Both the position numbers and the translations under genes were made by a program. From positions 2,914,001-2,978,000 of the forward strand of contig JASSKH010000004.1 of the NCBI GenBank assembly GCA_031763025.1: a DNA stretch of 64,000 nucleotides, given 5' to 3'. The notes under the pieces are model-generated. The model searched no databases. It was not told where the DNA came from and saw nothing but the letters and a program-made list of their open reading frames with translations. Source of the stretch: Macrocystis pyrifera (Eukaryota; Sar; Phaeophyceae; Laminariales; Laminariaceae). Positions 1 to 11,078 of the stretch are shown in pieces. How positions within the stretch are numbered: the stretch's first letter is position 1; every line of letters starts with the position of its first letter.

Positions 1-81
1 ATTTTGTGGAAATCGACTTTATGTCCGATGCGTGCAATGTAGCCTTATCTCTGGTCGCACCCCTTTCATCGCCCGCTGCAG

Positions 82-168
82 GCGCCGGGGTTGGCGATGC
101 TGAACTTCTCGCGATCGGAGGCGACGCCGCCAACGTCTTCCAAGTCGAAGAGTTCGCCCTTCTTGACG
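82..168 (+). CDS. Gene A exon: C-terminal end of vWA domain
   Basis: The acceptor is CCCGCTGCAG at 72-81 and the donor is GTAAGC at 169. The exon reads GDAELLAIGGD then NVFQVEEFALLDG, the usual end of a vWA fold (helix, then the last strand and helix). It enters and leaves in phase 1, exactly like gene B exon 40207-40293. The preceding vWA exon is outside the window. Confidence 0.8.
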
Positions 169-3100
169 GTAAGCAGCGGACCACAACAGGCAACTCGGGA
201 ATGTCGAGCTTGAAAGCAGACCATTGTCGTGTTTCGACGGAACACGTTTCGGAGACAGGATAATAGTGTAATAACTCGACGATATCACTATTAATATCAG
301 AGGAATTTTTATGTTCTGAACAGTTGTGCATGTGTTAGTTTACTTATTCGTGCATGTGGTGTCGTTCAGAGTGGCACACCGGGTTGCAACATCGTAAGTA
401 ACAGGCTCCTACATGTCGGCCATCGATTCTGTAGACTTTTTTTTAATGTGATACCCCCCTGTGCACACGCGCTTATTTTCCGTTTGCGTCAAAATTGTGG
501 CATTACTGCTCTCGCCGAGTTTGTAGTCTGACGAGGGGTATACATTGTCGCCCGTTGTGGTCTGTTCATCTCGCCCTCGAATGCTGCTAAAGTAAGGCTG
601 GCACGTGGTACCAACTCTTCCGCCGTGATTTGGATTTTGTTTTGCAAAACATGTTTATAATCAACTGCTGACAGGGCATACAGTGTGTACTAGTGGGCGG
701 AATTCCGAAGGGCCGAAGTCTTCTCGCGATGAATACCCAAGGCACGATACGTAGTTGGGCGGACGGAGGCGAGGATTCTGTGTGAACCCGGCACTGAGAT
801 ACGATTACCCTGTAGTAGGAGGGAGAGATAAAACAAGGGCGAAGTTAGGAAATGGATAGAAAGAATCGGAATACAACAAATGGCATGTGCGGTGTTGTAT
901 TGGCGTTTGGCGTTGGTGGACGCGCTGAGCTGTTGACTTGTTAGGCACAAGTAGGGACACCAGCTCTGAGCTACGGTTATCACGTAGTCAGCCAAAGCAT
1001 GTGATGGGTCGAATGTGCTGTACTATTCACGCAGCGAACAGATGTCGAACAAATGACGTTCTCTGATTTGGCCCAGACACGGTACAATCACACTCGTACC
1101 ATGTGTGGTATGTCTTAAAATCAATAAACCAGCGCGATCGGAAACACTATACACTCACCATTAACAGCAGTGTCACAGAGTATGGGGAATACTATACTTG
1201 AGCAACTGCTGCTTATGCTTATAATACATGATAAATACTTGTGTTTCTGTAGTGTCGACTATGTACGGCGGCCGCCACCTTGTCGTTGAAGAGACGAATA
1301 GAGGTGAATCAGGACCGTTCACAACGACCATATAATACTATTTATACTTGAGAGACACGTGAATGGGTCGTATCATTGGGGCAAGGGCTCCAGATGTGTG
1401 AATAACATGCTCAAGTCGTATGATGGTATCACTAGCTCCAGACATGATGCAGGAACCGTGTCAACACCGCACACTAAAGACTCCAAATGGGGACACGTCT
1501 CTCAACCTAGTACTTTTTTCCCTCATAGCGAAACGTCAACATAAAATCGTGGTAGATCCGCATTTCCCACCGCATGGACACGAACGCCTTCACCTGCGTG
1601 TCAACACTCGTACATGTATACATTAGCATGTTCAATGAGGCACGTCCTACCACCACACTTGTGTCTATATGTACAACATACGACAAGAACATTGTTGCGT
1701 AATATTCTACATTATTGAAGAGTATTTAGTCTCTGAATTCGGAGGCAGACCTCCAAAGAGGCTAAGGCATTTGCCCGAAACCGAAACGAAATAAAAATGA
1801 CGCATTACCAACGGTAATATTTACTGTAGCAGCACTCACACTCTGTCGTGGGTCTAGCCAGCGCCATGCCACCGTCACAACTTTCTACCAAAATCCACCC
1901 TTCTGTCCTTCTATCGCCTTTGCAACTTCCATAACGCGCGATTCGTAGCGGCCTTGGAGAGCATCCTCTCGTCGGGTGGCGGCACCATCATACCGTGCCC
2001 ATCAACAGGCGCCACGGTGACGATCGAGTTCAGCGTTCCGATCGCCTCCACCGCCACCGGATCCGTCTCCGGAAGCACCGTCACCTTTTCTGCAGCCGAC
2101 CTCGAGGCTAACGCCTTGGTTTTCGATGTTCTACTGGAGGTGTGCGACCAGGCCCCCGGTGGCGGCGTCGTCGTGTCCGCGGATTACACCGACGACCAGG
2201 GCAACACTCCCGACCTGTCGATGATCACCGGCTTGGTCGTCGGAAACGACTTATGCGCGTCTCCTACACCAGTGCCTAGTAAGATGTCAATGGTGCCTAC
2301 TCCATACCCCACGACGATGTCACGGGAGCCTACTCCAACGCCGAGCAAGATGTCACCCGAGCCTACTCCGTACCCCACCAAGATGACACCGGAGCCCACC
2401 CCATGCCCGACTAAGATGGCGCCGGAGCCTACCCGATGCCCAACCAGGAAGTACAAAACACACCCTAAGCGCGGCGAACACCTCAAGTGTGGCGCGCCCA
2501 AATACTCCAGGTACCTTGGCTGCTACTCGGATGAGCCTCAGCACCGTTCCCTCGATGGCCCCAGCTACAGGTCGGAGCACATGACGGCGCAGGTGAGGAA
2601 ACACGGATAGTTCACGACTATCAAAAGGATGATTGCGATTTACCCAACTTGGTTATAGTTCTTGTGTTACAACTGTTCGGCGGCAATTCGGAATTTTCAC
2701 AAGGCTGTCGCTACAACTGACTAAAAACAACCATGTGAACGGAATATTCTAATCACAAGACAGGTTAGCAAATGCGGTAACTATGATTGGCGGGGCCCTC
2801 TGGGTTAACTGCAATTGCCTAAATGTGGCAGTACGCAGGAAACATTTGAGTTTGAGTGACTGCGCCGCTCTGCCACACTTACATATTTTGTTGTTGACGT
2901 TTTTGTTGCTGCCACAACCCAATGTAAGATACCTACGTAGACGCTTCCCGCGAGTACCCAGGTGCGCTATTCTTGGGCGACATCCGCTAGTTGTATTTTT
3001 AGGTCGGCGATTGCCATATCAGAAGATAGCGTAATATTCTGATTGACTTACGTCACGCCCGCGAGGTACGCCACGATAGGGGCGCATCTACTTGCTGTCT

Positions 3101-4467
3101 GAGGCCCCTCACATGAAGAGCTTTGTATTAATAGTAATTCAAACAGCGGCTATAAGAAACGTGTATACTGAAACCTAAAAAGGACTCATGGCCTACGAGG
3201 TCGACATCGAAAAATAAAGTAGTAGAATACAGCATTGGGGTCCTCAGTGTTTACGAGACCCCCTCAGGCATCAGTCATGAGCCGGAAACAATTTGGCTGA
3301 ACAATGCTAATCCATTTCGTATCACGGCGCCTGGCCTCGCTGAAGTACCGCCGGAGTGCAGTGCACGCCACGTCTACTCGCGGATAGCGAATTCCGCGAT
3401 CGTATTACGTGTGGTGTCGCGAAGAGCGTGGGGCCAGGTAGCGATCGGCCCACGTGTGTAGTTGGTTGCGTGGTTCTTGCCCTGGTTATTTGACGTGTCT
3501 ACTGCGTACACGTAGACAATGTATATGTCTGCTTGGGCATAGTTTGGTATTATCCGGCAACCCAGATCGTTCCGGGCGCTGATTTCCCAAACCTCAATAT
3601 GTGTGCTTGCTCTTGGGTTTTAAGATGTTGCTCTCATCCCACCGAAAGTTTGACGGTCAATGGTTTCATTTATGTTTTTCACCCGGACTGGTTTTGAGTT
3701 TGCAAACAGCATGATAGGATATTGCCACCTACGTTTGTGGATCGTCGTGCACGTGAGGACGCACGGATAACATAGAAGCCTCCCAACTAATAACAGGTGC
3801 AGAGGTCATTCCATATTTTCCTCTTCTCCGTGCAATGTTTCCTCAGATGTGCGCGGAGAACTGCAGTGGGTACGAGTACTTCGGCACGGCATACTCTTCA
3901 GGTGCGTCAAGTTTGCCTCTAACCAGCAATGATGAGACATGAGTATCTATGTCTATGATGGGACTCGTTTTTGTCGAAACATGCATGCTAGGGCAGCTCC
4001 TCCATGATAGCACTCATTATCTCGGGCATGCTACGGCGGGAGTAGCTCCTAATGTTTCTGGGGCTCTCCATTGGACTAGGTCATTCCCTCATTTAATGTT
4101 TCGCATGGAGAGAATCTTAATCCCGCAAATCCGGCGAACACCTCCAGGTCCTAGGTGCGCGACGATGCTTACGATGTTGGCTGTGTACATAGTTTACTAT
4201 CACCATCAGTGAGAAATATCGGCAAGACGTTCTATCTTAGCCCGCATCAAACCTCCGCTCCTACGTTTTGACTCAAGCAACACTTGTTGCATTTTTTCGT
4301 CCGTTAATTATCGTGGCCTCGTTTCCACAGACTGCCACTGCGGTGACTGCAAACCTACCAACAAGCGGGGCAAGTGCGACTACGAGTACTCCGGAGACAA
4401 GTCGGAGGAGTGTGGGGGCGTTGCCCGCATGAGCGTCTATAAGTACGACAATTACGGGGGTTACTGA
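82..4467 (+). CDS. Gene A: secreted-type vWA-WSC domain protein (5' end outside window)
   Basis: Four exons can be placed with GT-AG junctions: 82-168, 1949-2592, 3847-3901 and 4331-4467 (TGA stop). Spliced, they read as the C-terminal part of a vWA fold, then about 100 residues of Ser/Thr/Val-rich beta-type sequence, a Pro-Thr repeat linker, and a WSC domain split over three exons. Intron phases are 1, 1, 0 and 1 (the first donor and the first acceptor are both phase 1). vWA domains bind ligands through a metal site; WSC is a Cys-rich carbohydrate-binding or wall-sensing module, so an extracellular matrix role is inferred. The exon with the vWA metal-site motif and any signal peptide must lie upstream of base 1. 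The last exon adds a short tail after the WSC domain. No transmembrane segment is seen. Gene B at 39227-43743 has the same exon plan, which strongly supports this model. Confidence 0.8.
169..1948 (+). other. Gene A intron 1
   Basis: This 1.78-kb intron runs between a GTAAGC donor and a TTCGTAG acceptor. Bases 1359-1470 resemble 41330-41440 in the equivalent intron of gene B (shared ACATGCTCAAG followed by GGTATCAC), so the introns descend from one ancestor. The contig-overlap breakpoint at 876 falls inside it. I see no separate gene. Confidence 0.7.
1949..2592 (+). CDS. Gene A exon: beta-rich domain, Pro-Thr linker, start of WSC
   Basis: Entered in phase 1 after TTCGTAG and left in phase 0 before GTGAGG. 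The first ~100 codons give a Ser/Thr/Val-rich region with PSTGATVTI, FDVLLEVC and YTDDQGN motifs that gene B shares. I do not recognise this region as a named domain. It is followed by six roughly 11-residue Pro-Thr units ending in KM, a basic stretch, and the first WSC third starting RYLGCYSDEPQHRSL. An alternative TTG or ATG start inside this frame is unlikely, because the vWA exon splices into it in frame. Confidence 0.8.
2260..2447 (+). repeat. Coding minisatellite, Pro-Thr linker
   Basis: About six in-frame units of roughly 33 bp encode variants of PEPTPYPTKM. The linker is proline and threonine rich and probably extended and glycosylated. Gene B has only a short Pro-rich remnant at the same place, so the array has expanded or contracted since duplication. 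Confidence 0.85.
3847..3901 (+). CDS. Gene A exon: middle of WSC domain
   Basis: A 55-bp exon with acceptor TTTCCTCAG and donor GTGCGTC. It reads MCAENCSGYEYFGTAYSSG, the typical WSC centre (two Cys, then an aromatic YFG motif). Phase 0 in and phase 1 out, matching gene B exon 42668-42728. Confidence 0.8.
4331..4467 (+). CDS. Gene A last exon: end of WSC domain and stop
   Basis: The acceptor is GTTTCCACAG. The exon reads DCHCGDCKPTNK, then a Cys/Tyr segment, CGGVARMSVYK and a short YDNYGGY tail before TGA. The CHCG and CGG..MSVY motifs are the WSC C-terminus. One Cys that gene B has in the YECSGD stretch is Tyr here (YEYSGD), so one disulfide may be lost. Confidence 0.8.
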
Positions 4468-4740
4468 AGCCATGGACAGATGGTTGCGCCATTATCAACC
4501 AAATATCTATTGGGGTCGAATTCGCAACAACTCACTTCAGAGCGTGTGCATCGTCTGGTCGTAGGTGATGATACCGAAAGAGCTATCCGCATAATTCATT
4601 GGACTTTCCTAGGTAAATAATGAGCTTGACGCCACGATCAGTGGCAAGGAGTCGAGCTGGGTACTGCTGTAGCTAGATATTATGTGCGTCGTTTATTTCT
4701 GGGTTGTGCCTAGTGGACGAAGATCACGATGTCCTTTCTT

Positions 4741-4985
4741 GACGGAGGCAGTATAAGCGTCTCCTAAGGCGGCAGTGCCGATCGAACTGCCCTACCTCCT
4801 GGGAACTTTCTGTACTAGTATACTATATTATAGATGGGTACGGGTGTGTTTCGTCTGATTCGCTAGACCGGGGGCCGTCTGCGAGAAGCGTTGTCGGCAG
4901 GTCGTGACTGTGGAATGTGTAACATCGCGGAGCCTTCATAGGGCAGACGGGGGAGTAGGTTTTCAACGCAAGGCTTGATCCTGAC
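4741..4985 (+). other. Conserved 3' flank shared with gene B
   Basis: Similar to 44374-44640 downstream of gene B. Within it, GACGGAGGCAGTATAAGCGT matches GACGGAGGTAGCATCAGCGT with changes mainly at third codon positions of a DGGSISVS reading. It could be an extra coding exon or a constrained 3' region; in gene A the frame stops directly after this motif. Confidence 0.45.
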
Positions 4986-5028
4986 AGGGCCTCCTCCATA
5001 ACCGAGGAAGTAGTCAACCAATGTATTA

Positions 5029-5134
5029 TTACGGGGGTCCATAGTTAACGGGACCAATTTTTGTTAGTAAAAATAGGCAAATATATAGGTTTTTATGTAC
5101 ACCATAGGTCCTGTTAACTATGTACCCCCCGTAA
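5029..5134 (+). mobile_element. TA-flanked MITE, copy 1
   Basis: A 106-bp non-coding palindromic element with terminal inverted repeats starting TTACGGGGGTCCATAGTTAA and an AT-rich centre (TTGTTAGTAAAAATAG). It is flanked by TA on the left. The right-hand TA is seen in the second assembled copy, where the end reads CCCCCGTAATAG. No transposase is encoded. Confidence 0.8.
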
Positions 5135-5854
5135 GAGCAATCCCATTATCTCATCAGTGCTCAACAAATATTTTCGGTTCTGTGTGAGGTGCGTGAACAA
5201 ATATTCTAAAACAAGAGTCGGCTTTCAGCTCAAGTCCAGTTAGAAGTCACGTTAAACGATACAGTAGGTGTTCCCCTGACCATGAAATACCTCCACAGCT
5301 GAGCACGGGTTCATAACAACATACGTTATACCAGTACGTATCGGAGGGGGGTGTCAAGTTGATGGTAGTCTACGTACTCTGTCGTTGCCTGTGTTGTCTC
5401 ACACCAGGTTGGTTTCGTCGCCTGTTGCGTTGCGCTTATTCCTTTTGTGTTCTGTCAAATTTTGTCTCATCGTTTTTTGTCTTTTCTTTTTATGAACCAC
5501 CAGCCCGGGCATATGACTACCAGCGGAAACACATATGGCTTTCGTTCCTCGTTCCCTAGGGATGCGGCTCCTCGGACGCATGTGTGGTTGATAATATCGA
5601 CCATGATGTACGATTCCTTTTCTGTTGGGTCCTGGCGTTTGTATCATGTCTGTATTTCTGGAGTTGATTTGGTTTCCAAGTGATAATGTGGCATACCACA
5701 GCCGTAGTAAAGGTTCCCCTGAGTACTGGTAGTGTGGTACACGTAGCATCGTAGAGTAGGTTTTCTTCGATCGAGAGGCTTTGGTGCTGCCTGAATTGTG
5801 ACGATGGCTGGTGCTGTATATTTCAGAGAAGTAAGCTTGGCTAAGCAGATAACG

Positions 5855-5896
5855 GCATCATCTTCATCATCATCACCACCAGCGTCATCATCATTT
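5855..5896. repeat. CAT/TCA microsatellite
   Basis: An imperfect trinucleotide run of CATCATCTTCATCATCATCA type, repeated at 14987-15028 in the second block. No coding role is evident. Confidence 0.8.
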
Positions 5897-6106
5897 TAGC
5901 GTACTGGTATTCGATAGGCGCACCTAATGCTGCCGAGCGGGTCGAGCACCTCGCGCTTGCCTCAATCATGCATCTAAGCATGAGACTTCATGAAAATAAA
6001 GTCTAACCACCAACATCATTTTTTTTCACTCTCAAATTAAACCGTTACGTGTCCCCTATGGCCGGTGGTAGCTGGTCTTGAGGGTCTAACTGGTGCCCTA
6101 CGCACC

Positions 6107-6545
6107 ACGAGTCGGATGTCCAAAACATTAAGTTTCCGTGAGGCGAGGCTTGCGCTCGGAGGGTCTGACCGATGGAGCATCGCGAGGCTCTAGGAATACC
6201 AGTCATCCTGATATCGTCGTTCTTCTCTCCAGTCGTCCAATCGAACCCACGTTACACATGTTTCACAGGGTGACGCAAACCAACATTTCATATAGTACAT
6301 GGCATGTGTGTTGAATGTATGACGTGTACGGTATGAGCATCCAATTTACATGATTAGTAGGGGCATAGGCGACAATCGCGCAAGAATATTCTGTGACGAT
6401 GGTGGTCAACTCCAGCGTGCTCGAGTGATGCTCCAAAGTGCCCCGGGAATGAAGTGGTTCCCCCGTAACCTCTTCGACACAAGTAGGGCCCTACGACAGC
6501 GGCCGTGTTCTGAGGAAGTTCTGATCGTCCGGCATTGTGCATCCC
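6107..6545. repeat. Diverged dispersed or paralogous block
   Basis: Partly alignable with 51433-51910: shared CATCGCGAGG, TCTCCAGTC, CCACGTTACA-like and TGCTCYAAAGTGC stretches in the same order. On the minus strand both encode a similar short peptide around a GTLEH/STLEH motif, in broken frames. The block may be a decayed exon, or the continuation of the segment that duplicated genes A and B. Confidence 0.4.
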
Positions 6546-6849
6546 TTCGATGACATGCACACGTGTTTCGCTATATGTAATCACGGGGACTATATGTGCT
6601 GGTAAGACCTATATTTTCGTCCCCTGTCCCCCTGGCTAAATTGTACCAGACAGAGGAAGTGTGTGTGTTCTTCACATTAAACCGTTCTTCTACTCGTCGC
6701 CATCCAGCAAGCCCAGTGTCCGTGCTGATTCTTCACCCTAGAAAGATACGAGCTCGGTGGTCACAGACTACGACACGGAGATAACACGCCGATGTGCATT
6801 AATAGGCTACGCAATACCATGCTTTCGCACTACTAATAGGTGCGGCCGA

Positions 6850-7215
6850 CACAACATACATACATACGCCAGCAACCAAAATACACCATAAAGAAAGAGA
6901 AGCAACGAAGAAACCAAACCGAAAAAGAAAACGAGAAGAATCCCAAATAAATATATAAAATGGGAAGCCAAAGCTCAACCACATACCCCGAGCATGAGCC
7001 AAATGGACGGGCAAAGGGGAGGAAACGGCAAGGGAAAAGGGAAATACGCATCCCAGGGAACACTTAACTAAATAAAAAGAGAAAGAATGAGTGGGCCAAA
7101 ATACGCTCGTCACCCACCCACTATGTAGTACTTCTTTCATAAGGATAAGAATAGGAAGGGGAAAAGATAAGAAAAAGTTAAGTCATGGAAAAAAATCAAA
7201 GCACCAAGCCAATAG
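6850..7215. other. Purine-rich non-coding tract
   Basis: A long A/G-biased stretch (runs such as GAAAAAGAAAACGAGAAG and GGGGAGGAAACGGCAAGGG) next to a C/T-rich stretch at about 7340-7440. Apparent ORFs here are composition artefacts. C-run lengths differ between the two assembled copies. Confidence 0.6.
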
Positions 7216-8195
7216 ATACCGAACGGCCGCGGCAGTTGGCGGTACGAGTAGCAACGAAACGTCCAACCTATTAATCGGCCTGGTACCTTTGCTACCCTGT
7301 CTGCCGTCTCTTTGCTACTCTCGTCTACCGCGGTTTCCCTTCTACTCCTCCCGCCCACCCCCCCTGCCCCCATACACTTGTACGGTGTTTTATTCTACCC
7401 CTCCTGCTGTTACCCCCCCCTCTCCCCGTTCCCTCTAACACTACCCGCAGCGGAAGCGCGGCGCTGTCTACTTAGCTTTGCCTCAGCCTCGTGCCACCTG
7501 CCCATGAACCGTTCAGCTGCTTCGAGGATTCCCCGGTACCACTTTCCCGTCAGTTTTGCTGCAGCGGGCCACATTGCGGTCCCAACTCCAAAGACTAAGG
7601 GGGAGTCTTCCGTTGATCCCCCGGTAGCTTAGACCACTCTAAGGTCCTCAGCAATGGCCCGAGGCGAAGCCTTGAGCTGCCCGCCTGGTTTCGGGCTCTC
7701 CCCACCAACGAACGTCCCGAACATCAACCGACTGGGCAGTCGCCCCTCGTGTTGCAAAGTTGTGTTTTGGCTCGCAAACAGTGATGTTTTTGGCTCGCAA
7801 AACAGTGATTTCTTGTTTTGTGCGAGAGTGTGTATGGATTCATGGTGCAACTCTCGACGAAAGGCTCCGTACCGACCGGACGTATTTCCTGATGCTTCGT
7901 ACTGCAACTGCGTTGGTGTTTTGAGCCTCACTTTACTTTCGGAAGAAACATTCCATGTGCGCCGCACTGTATATGCTTCTTTCACATATTTCATGGGGGG
8001 GCGGGGATCTGCAAAGGGGAATATGTTGCCAAAATAGGTTCATGAGCTTTTCAAATGATGCTCTGGAAATCGTTTCACGGGTCTCCAATCAAATAGGTCT
8101 TTTGTTCGTGAACGTTTCCAACGCCTTCAGACCGACGAAGTTACACGTAGCTTTTCAGACGGTGTAAGGACGGGGAGGGACACTGGAAGCCACGT

Positions 8196-8735
8196 TTATC
8201 GACATGTACCAGGTTTGATTTTTTGTGCTTGATACATGTGTTGCATCATGACACCACCCAATCGTTTCTCTTGTTCGCAGCAGGCCTTGCGAGCTGTCAC
8301 GGGGTCATAAGCAATGATTGGCTGCTGATGGAAAGGCTTTCGGTCCAACCCAATCCGCGAAAACAGCAATCTCACACCACGCCACCAGCGATTCTGCCAT
8401 GTATGCCCGCCGAAGACAGACGATTTTAGGCTGACCCATCTCTCACACACGGCTTAGACGATGGTGCATGACGTCGCGGAATTGGATCGCTGCTGTGACT
8501 TAGTAAGCCAGGAATCTTTGACCGCCTGCCGCTTTATTTTCGCAGGCTTTCGGTTTGGTGTTAAAGGAATCATTCCGTACCATGCGTGGTGGTTCCTTGA
8601 TGGCAAGTTGAGGAGGTTTTTTCGAGCATCTGCGCTTATTGTGGATGGTCCCGCATCAACCACGACCGTTTTATAGAAATCGTACCCGCTCCAGGACAAA
8701 GCTCTTCGTGCCTGGATGGTTTCCGCTGATGACAT
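8196..8735 (-). pseudogene. Interrupted minus-strand reading frame, unknown
   Basis: One frame runs 180 codons with a single TAA at about 8454. It contains Trp-rich segments (HHAWYGMIPL, GGHTWQNRWWRG) and basic stretches that look protein-like rather than random. The frame breaks above 8735. I do not recognise the family; a decayed transposon or host gene is possible. The same frame, with the same stop, occurs at 17321-17860 in the duplicate block. Confidence 0.3.
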
Positions 8736-9104
8736 CGGCGTGGGATTCCAGCCAACGTATTTTGTAATGCGTCCGCCTCAGTGGGCATGGTCGCTACGTT
8801 CGGCCTGTCTGTTGTCCACACCCTCTCTTGCTTGCTCGGCCTTGGAGTCAGGGGGCGGTTGTGAACAAAACCCCTTGTTTTCGGTGCCTCCGCGATATGT
8901 TTGCGTGCCACACGTCGATAGAAGCCTATCGTGGTGGGCACGACCTACGTCACACCTGCACTCACACACTGACTGTAGAAAATATTGATACGTTTGTCGG
9001 GGCGTGCTTGAAGTTTATCTTGACGGACGCAAAACAACTAGGGATTCGAGTACGCAGCACTCGGTCCTGCACGCTTCACCCCGGTACACGTGTTCCGTTG
9101 ACTA

Positions 9105-9211
9105 TTACGAGGGACCAAAGTAAGTAGGACAAAATACTGTTGGTCAAAATAGCTAAATATATATGTTTTTTTGTTTGTACCGTAGGTCCTATTTAATATG
9201 TTCCCCCGGAA
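9105..9211 (+). mobile_element. TA-flanked MITE, copy 2
   Basis: A 107-bp family member beginning TTACGAGGGACC and ending GTTCCCCCGGAA, flanked by TA on both sides. Its left arm is more decayed than in the 5029 copy. Confidence 0.75.
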
Positions 9212-9904
9212 TAGTTACCTCTTGACATATTCGATCGGGTATACGTACTCGTAACGACCGTGCATACCTCGGGTACGGTCTATCTCGCAGCAGCCTATGC
9301 AGTTTGTATTGCCTCCTCTTCACATCCATGGTACGGCTACCCGAGGCAAGGCGAGTCCTGATGATCACTTGAAGCACACACGCGCCAGCTACTACGTACG
9401 CTGTTACATGTGCGAATAGTCACTCTATCAAAGTCCCATGCCGGCGCTGCGTTTTCCGTGTCCACTTTGGGCTCTATATTCCGACCAGCTCACAGCTCCG
9501 TCTATTAGAAAGGAGCACGTGAACGCTCCTAAGTCCCAAGTCTGGATGGTGTTTTGAAGCTCGCCCTCTCGATCGGGTGATGTTATTATGTTTTCGTTGC
9601 GTTAAATACAAGATATGGGGAGGATGGATCTCTTGATGCTCTTGCGCCTCAAGCCAGATTTTCGTGACAAAGCCTGCGGAAGCGTGTGCACTCCTCTTCC
9701 AAATGTAACCGTCCGCACTGGACGAATGTAAAACGAACACCCTTAGGCGTCCAGGATTGATCCTTGCAACGCTCGGAGCGCTCCATCGAAAAGGACAACA
9801 AGCCTGGCGCGATCGCAGTTTGGAAGGTCCACGACTCTTGGTCCTCCTTTCATCCACGACTTTGCTGTGTTGTGTTCCCCGCAGAGGTCGCTGGGCATGA
9901 CAAA

Positions 9905-10004
9905 NNNNNNNNNNNNNNNNNNNNNNNNNNNNNNNNNNNNNNNNNNNNNNNNNNNNNNNNNNNNNNNNNNNNNNNNNNNNNNNNNNNNNNNNNNNNNNNN
10001 NNNN
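9905..10004. other. Assembly gap of 100 N
   Basis: Exactly 100 N, the conventional placeholder for a gap of unknown size. ORFs read across it (on either strand) are not real. Confidence 0.99.
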
Positions 10005-11078
10005 ACAAATGGCATGTGCGGTGTTGTATTGGCGTTTGGCGTTGGTGGACGCGCTGAGCTGTTGACTTGTTAGGCACAAGTAGGGACACCAGCTCTGAGC
10101 TACGGTTATCACGTAGTCAGCCAAAGCATGTGATGGGTCGAATGTGCTGTACTATTCACGCAGCGAACAGATGTCGAACAAATGACGTTCTCTGATTTGG
10201 CCCAGACACGGTACAATCACACTCGTACCATGTGTGGTATGTCTTAAATCAATAAACCAGCGCGATCGGAAACACTATACACTCACCATTAACAGCAGTG
10301 TCACAGAGTATGGGGAATACTATACTTGAGCAACTGCTGCTTATGCTTATAATACATGATAAATACTTGTGTTTCTGTAGTGTCGACTATGTACGGCGGC
10401 CGCCACCTTGTCGTTGAAGAGACGAATAGAGGTGAATCAGGACCGTTCACAACGACCATATAATACTATTTATACTTGAGAGACACGTGAATGGGTCGTA
10501 TCATTGGGGCAAGGGCTCCAGATGTGTGAATAACATGCTCAAGTCGTATGATGGTATCACTAGCTCCAGACATGATGCAGGAACCGTGTCAACACCGCAC
10601 ACTAAAGACTCCAAATGGGGACACGTCTCTCAACCTAGTACTTTTTTCCCTCATAGCGAAACGTCAACATAAAATCGTGTTAGATCCGCATTTCCCACCG
10701 CATCGACACGAACGCCTTCACCTGCGTGTCAACACTCGTACATGTATACATTAGCATGTTCAATGAGGCACGTCCCCTACCACCACACTTGTGTCTATAT
10801 GTACAACATACGACAAGAACATTGTTGCGTAAATATTCTACATTATGAAGAGTATTTAGTCTCTGAATTCGGAGGCAGACCTCCAAAGAGGCTAAGGCAT
10901 TTGCCCGAAACCGAAACGAAATAAAAATGACGCATTACCAACGGTAATATTTACTGTAGCAGCACTCACACTCTGTCGTGGGTCTAGCCAGCGCCATGCC
11001 ACCGTCACAACTTTCTACCAAAATCCACCCTTCTGTCCTTCTATCGCCTTTGCAACTTCCATAACGCGCGATTCGTAG

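Larger units (their letters stand above)
876..9904. repeat. Duplicated block, copy 1 (ends at assembly gap)
   Basis: These 9029 bp match 10005-19030 at an offset drifting between 9124 and 9133. I count about 35 differences, mostly 1-2 base indels in homopolymers plus a few substitutions. The gene A coding exons in the two copies look identical. The block ends exactly where the N run begins. Confidence 0.95.

Noticed and set aside
2184-2501. 105-codon minus frame over the gene A exon (also at 11314-11631)
   Set aside because: Shadow of the Pro-Thr minisatellite in the antisense direction; low-complexity Val/Gly repeats.
6799-7140. 113-codon hydrophobic minus frame as a membrane protein
   Set aside because: It is the antisense of a purine-rich tract; hydrophobicity follows from the T-rich strand composition.
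9474-10124. 216-codon minus frame across the gap
   Set aside because: It reads through 100 N, so it is an artefact of the gap.
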